Origin: Streptomyces ruber
Lineage (GTDB): Bacteria > Actinomycetota > Actinomycetes > Streptomycetales > Streptomycetaceae
Assembly: GCF_014648075.1 (NCBI RefSeq)
Contig: NZ_BMQK01000001.1
Span: forward strand, 310,001 to 374,000
Direction of reading: 5' to 3'
DNA: 64,000 nt
Part shown: positions 63,125 through 64,000 of the stretch, piece after piece
Layout: each line of letters opens with the position of its first letter
How positions within the stretch are numbered: the stretch's first letter is position 1
Translations under genes and position numbers: made by a program
The notes under the pieces: model-generated
What the model was told of the DNA's origin: nothing
Seen by the model: only the letters and a program-made list of their open reading frames with translations
Databases searched by the model: none

Positions 63125-63312
63125 CGCACGACCGCACCTCTGCATCCGCAGAACTCGCGCGACGCAAGCTGAACATGTTCATACGCAGGACCCGGACCGC
63201 CGCAGAGCGGTCCGACACCCCCGGTCGGAGGCCGGGGACCCAGTTCGTACCTGGTACGGCGGCTGGGGTCCGGTACTGCGGAAGACCTCCGAAAATCAAC
63301 TGGAGCCATTGA

Positions 63313-63693
63313 ATGGCACGCGTTTCCGGTGTTGACATCCCGCGCGACAAGCGCGTGGAGATCGCCCTCACCTACGTGTTCGGCATCGGCCGGACCCTTT
63401 CGAAGGAGACGCTGGCTGCGACCGGCGTCGACCCGAACACCCGCGTTCGCGACCTCTCCGAGGAGCAGCTCGTCGCGATCCGCGAGTACGTGGACAACAA
63501 CATCAAGACCGAGGGTGACCTCCGTCGCGAGATCCAGGCCGACATCCGCCGCAAGGTCGAGATCGGCACCTACCAGGGTCTGCGCCACCGTCGTGGTCTG
63601 CCTGTCCGCGGTCAGCGCACCAGCACGAACGCCCGTACCCGCAAGGGCCCGCGTCGCGCCATCGCCGGCAAGAAGAAGCCGGGCAAGAAGTAG
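63313..63693 (+). CDS. rpsM: 30S ribosomal protein S13
   Basis: 126 residues, [32 protein letters not shown], with basic C-terminal tail [15 protein letters not shown]. It binds in the 30S head. First gene of the alpha part. Confidence 0.99.
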   Translation: MARVSGVDIPRDKRVEIALTYVFGIGRTLSKETLAATGVDPNTRVRDLSEEQLVAIREYVDNNIKTEGDLRREIQADIRRKVEIGTYQGLRHRRGLPVRGQRTSTNARTRKGPRRAIAGKKKPGKK

Positions 63694-63758
63694 TCCGCAG
63701 CGGACACCTGTCCACGGTCTTCGCTGTAGGACCGACCACCTCCCGTAGGAGATAAGAG

Positions 63759-64000
63759 ATGCCCCCCAAGGGTCGTCAGGGCGCCGCCAAGAAGGTGCGC
63801 CGCAAGGAAAAGAAGAACGTCGCTCACGGCCACGCGCACATCAAGAGCACGTTCAACAACACGATCGTCTCGATCACGGACCCGTCCGGCAACGTGATCT
63901 CCTGGGCCTCCGCCGGCCACGTCGGCTTCAAGGGCTCGCGCAAGTCCACCCCCTTCGCCGCGCAGATGGCCGCCGAGTCGGCCGCCCGCCGCGCGCAGGA
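63759..64000 (+). CDS. rpsK: 30S ribosomal protein S11 (3'-truncated by window edge)
   Basis: The first 80 codons: [84 protein letters not shown] 63759 follows TAGGAG. S11 lies on the 30S platform. The rest is beyond the window. Confidence 0.98.
   Translation, partial: MPPKGRQGAAKKVRRKEKKNVAHGHAHIKSTFNNTIVSITDPSGNVISWASAGHVGFKGSRKSTPFAAQMAAESAARRAQ

Overview
The window is from a high-GC actinomycete, almost certainly a Streptomyces. GC is very high in every third codon position, GTG starts are common, and the genes include an SsgA-like sporulation protein, RpfB, a tricorn protease, protein O-mannosyltransferase and a galTEK operon with the Streptomyces gene order. I see no insertion sequence, prophage, integrase, CRISPR array, tRNA or rRNA. 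The content is mostly conserved chromosomal genes, so anything new here is likely to be regulatory or a small gene rather than a large mobile system.

Region 1 (1-16.9 kb) is a mosaic. It opens with a MerR regulator divergent from a monooxygenase, hydrolase and dehydrogenase trio resembling the mycobacterial mymA operon, with a perfect 20-bp palindrome between them. A tricorn-like protease follows, divergent from a TetR regulator with two matching operators and then an MMPL exporter. Next come an SsgA-like protein, a CbiM-CbiQ-CbiO nickel/cobalt importer preceded by a Nur-like box, and a serine beta-lactamase-family esterase.

Region 2 (16.3-35.8 kb) holds envelope, stress and RNA genes. These are an ArsR-type regulator with a small partner, a cold-shock protein followed by a DEAD-box helicase, two paralogous MecA_N-type penicillin-binding proteins and protein mannosyltransferase. 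They are followed by a plus-strand run: rsmI, a zinc-ribbon protein, tatD, rpfB, rsmA, ispE, an ABC-F ATPase and a PQQ-propeller membrane protein.

Region 3 (36-48.8 kb) holds an atypical response regulator without its phospho-acceptor Asp and a DJ-1/AraC regulator translationally coupled to an exported DJ-1 paralogue. It continues with a methyltransferase, a frameshifted nuclease remnant, a sodium:solute symporter divergent from galTEK (shared TGTTNGAT motifs), a signal-less substrate-binding protein, a small secreted two-repeat cysteine protein, and gdhA.

Region 4 (48.9-64 kb) is the S10-spc-alpha ribosomal protein supercluster: rpsJ to rpsQ, a chain of hairpins, rplN to rplO, a strong terminator-like hairpin, then secY, adk, map, infA, rpmJ, rpsM and the start of rpsK. 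It is in canonical actinobacterial order and has the zinc-binding forms of S14 and L36.

A recurring theme is short tandem repeats. Some lie inside or at the ends of genes (monooxygenase C-terminus, tricorn linker, MMPL loop). Others lie in promoter regions (9.2, 12.2, 25.7 and 34.0 kb).
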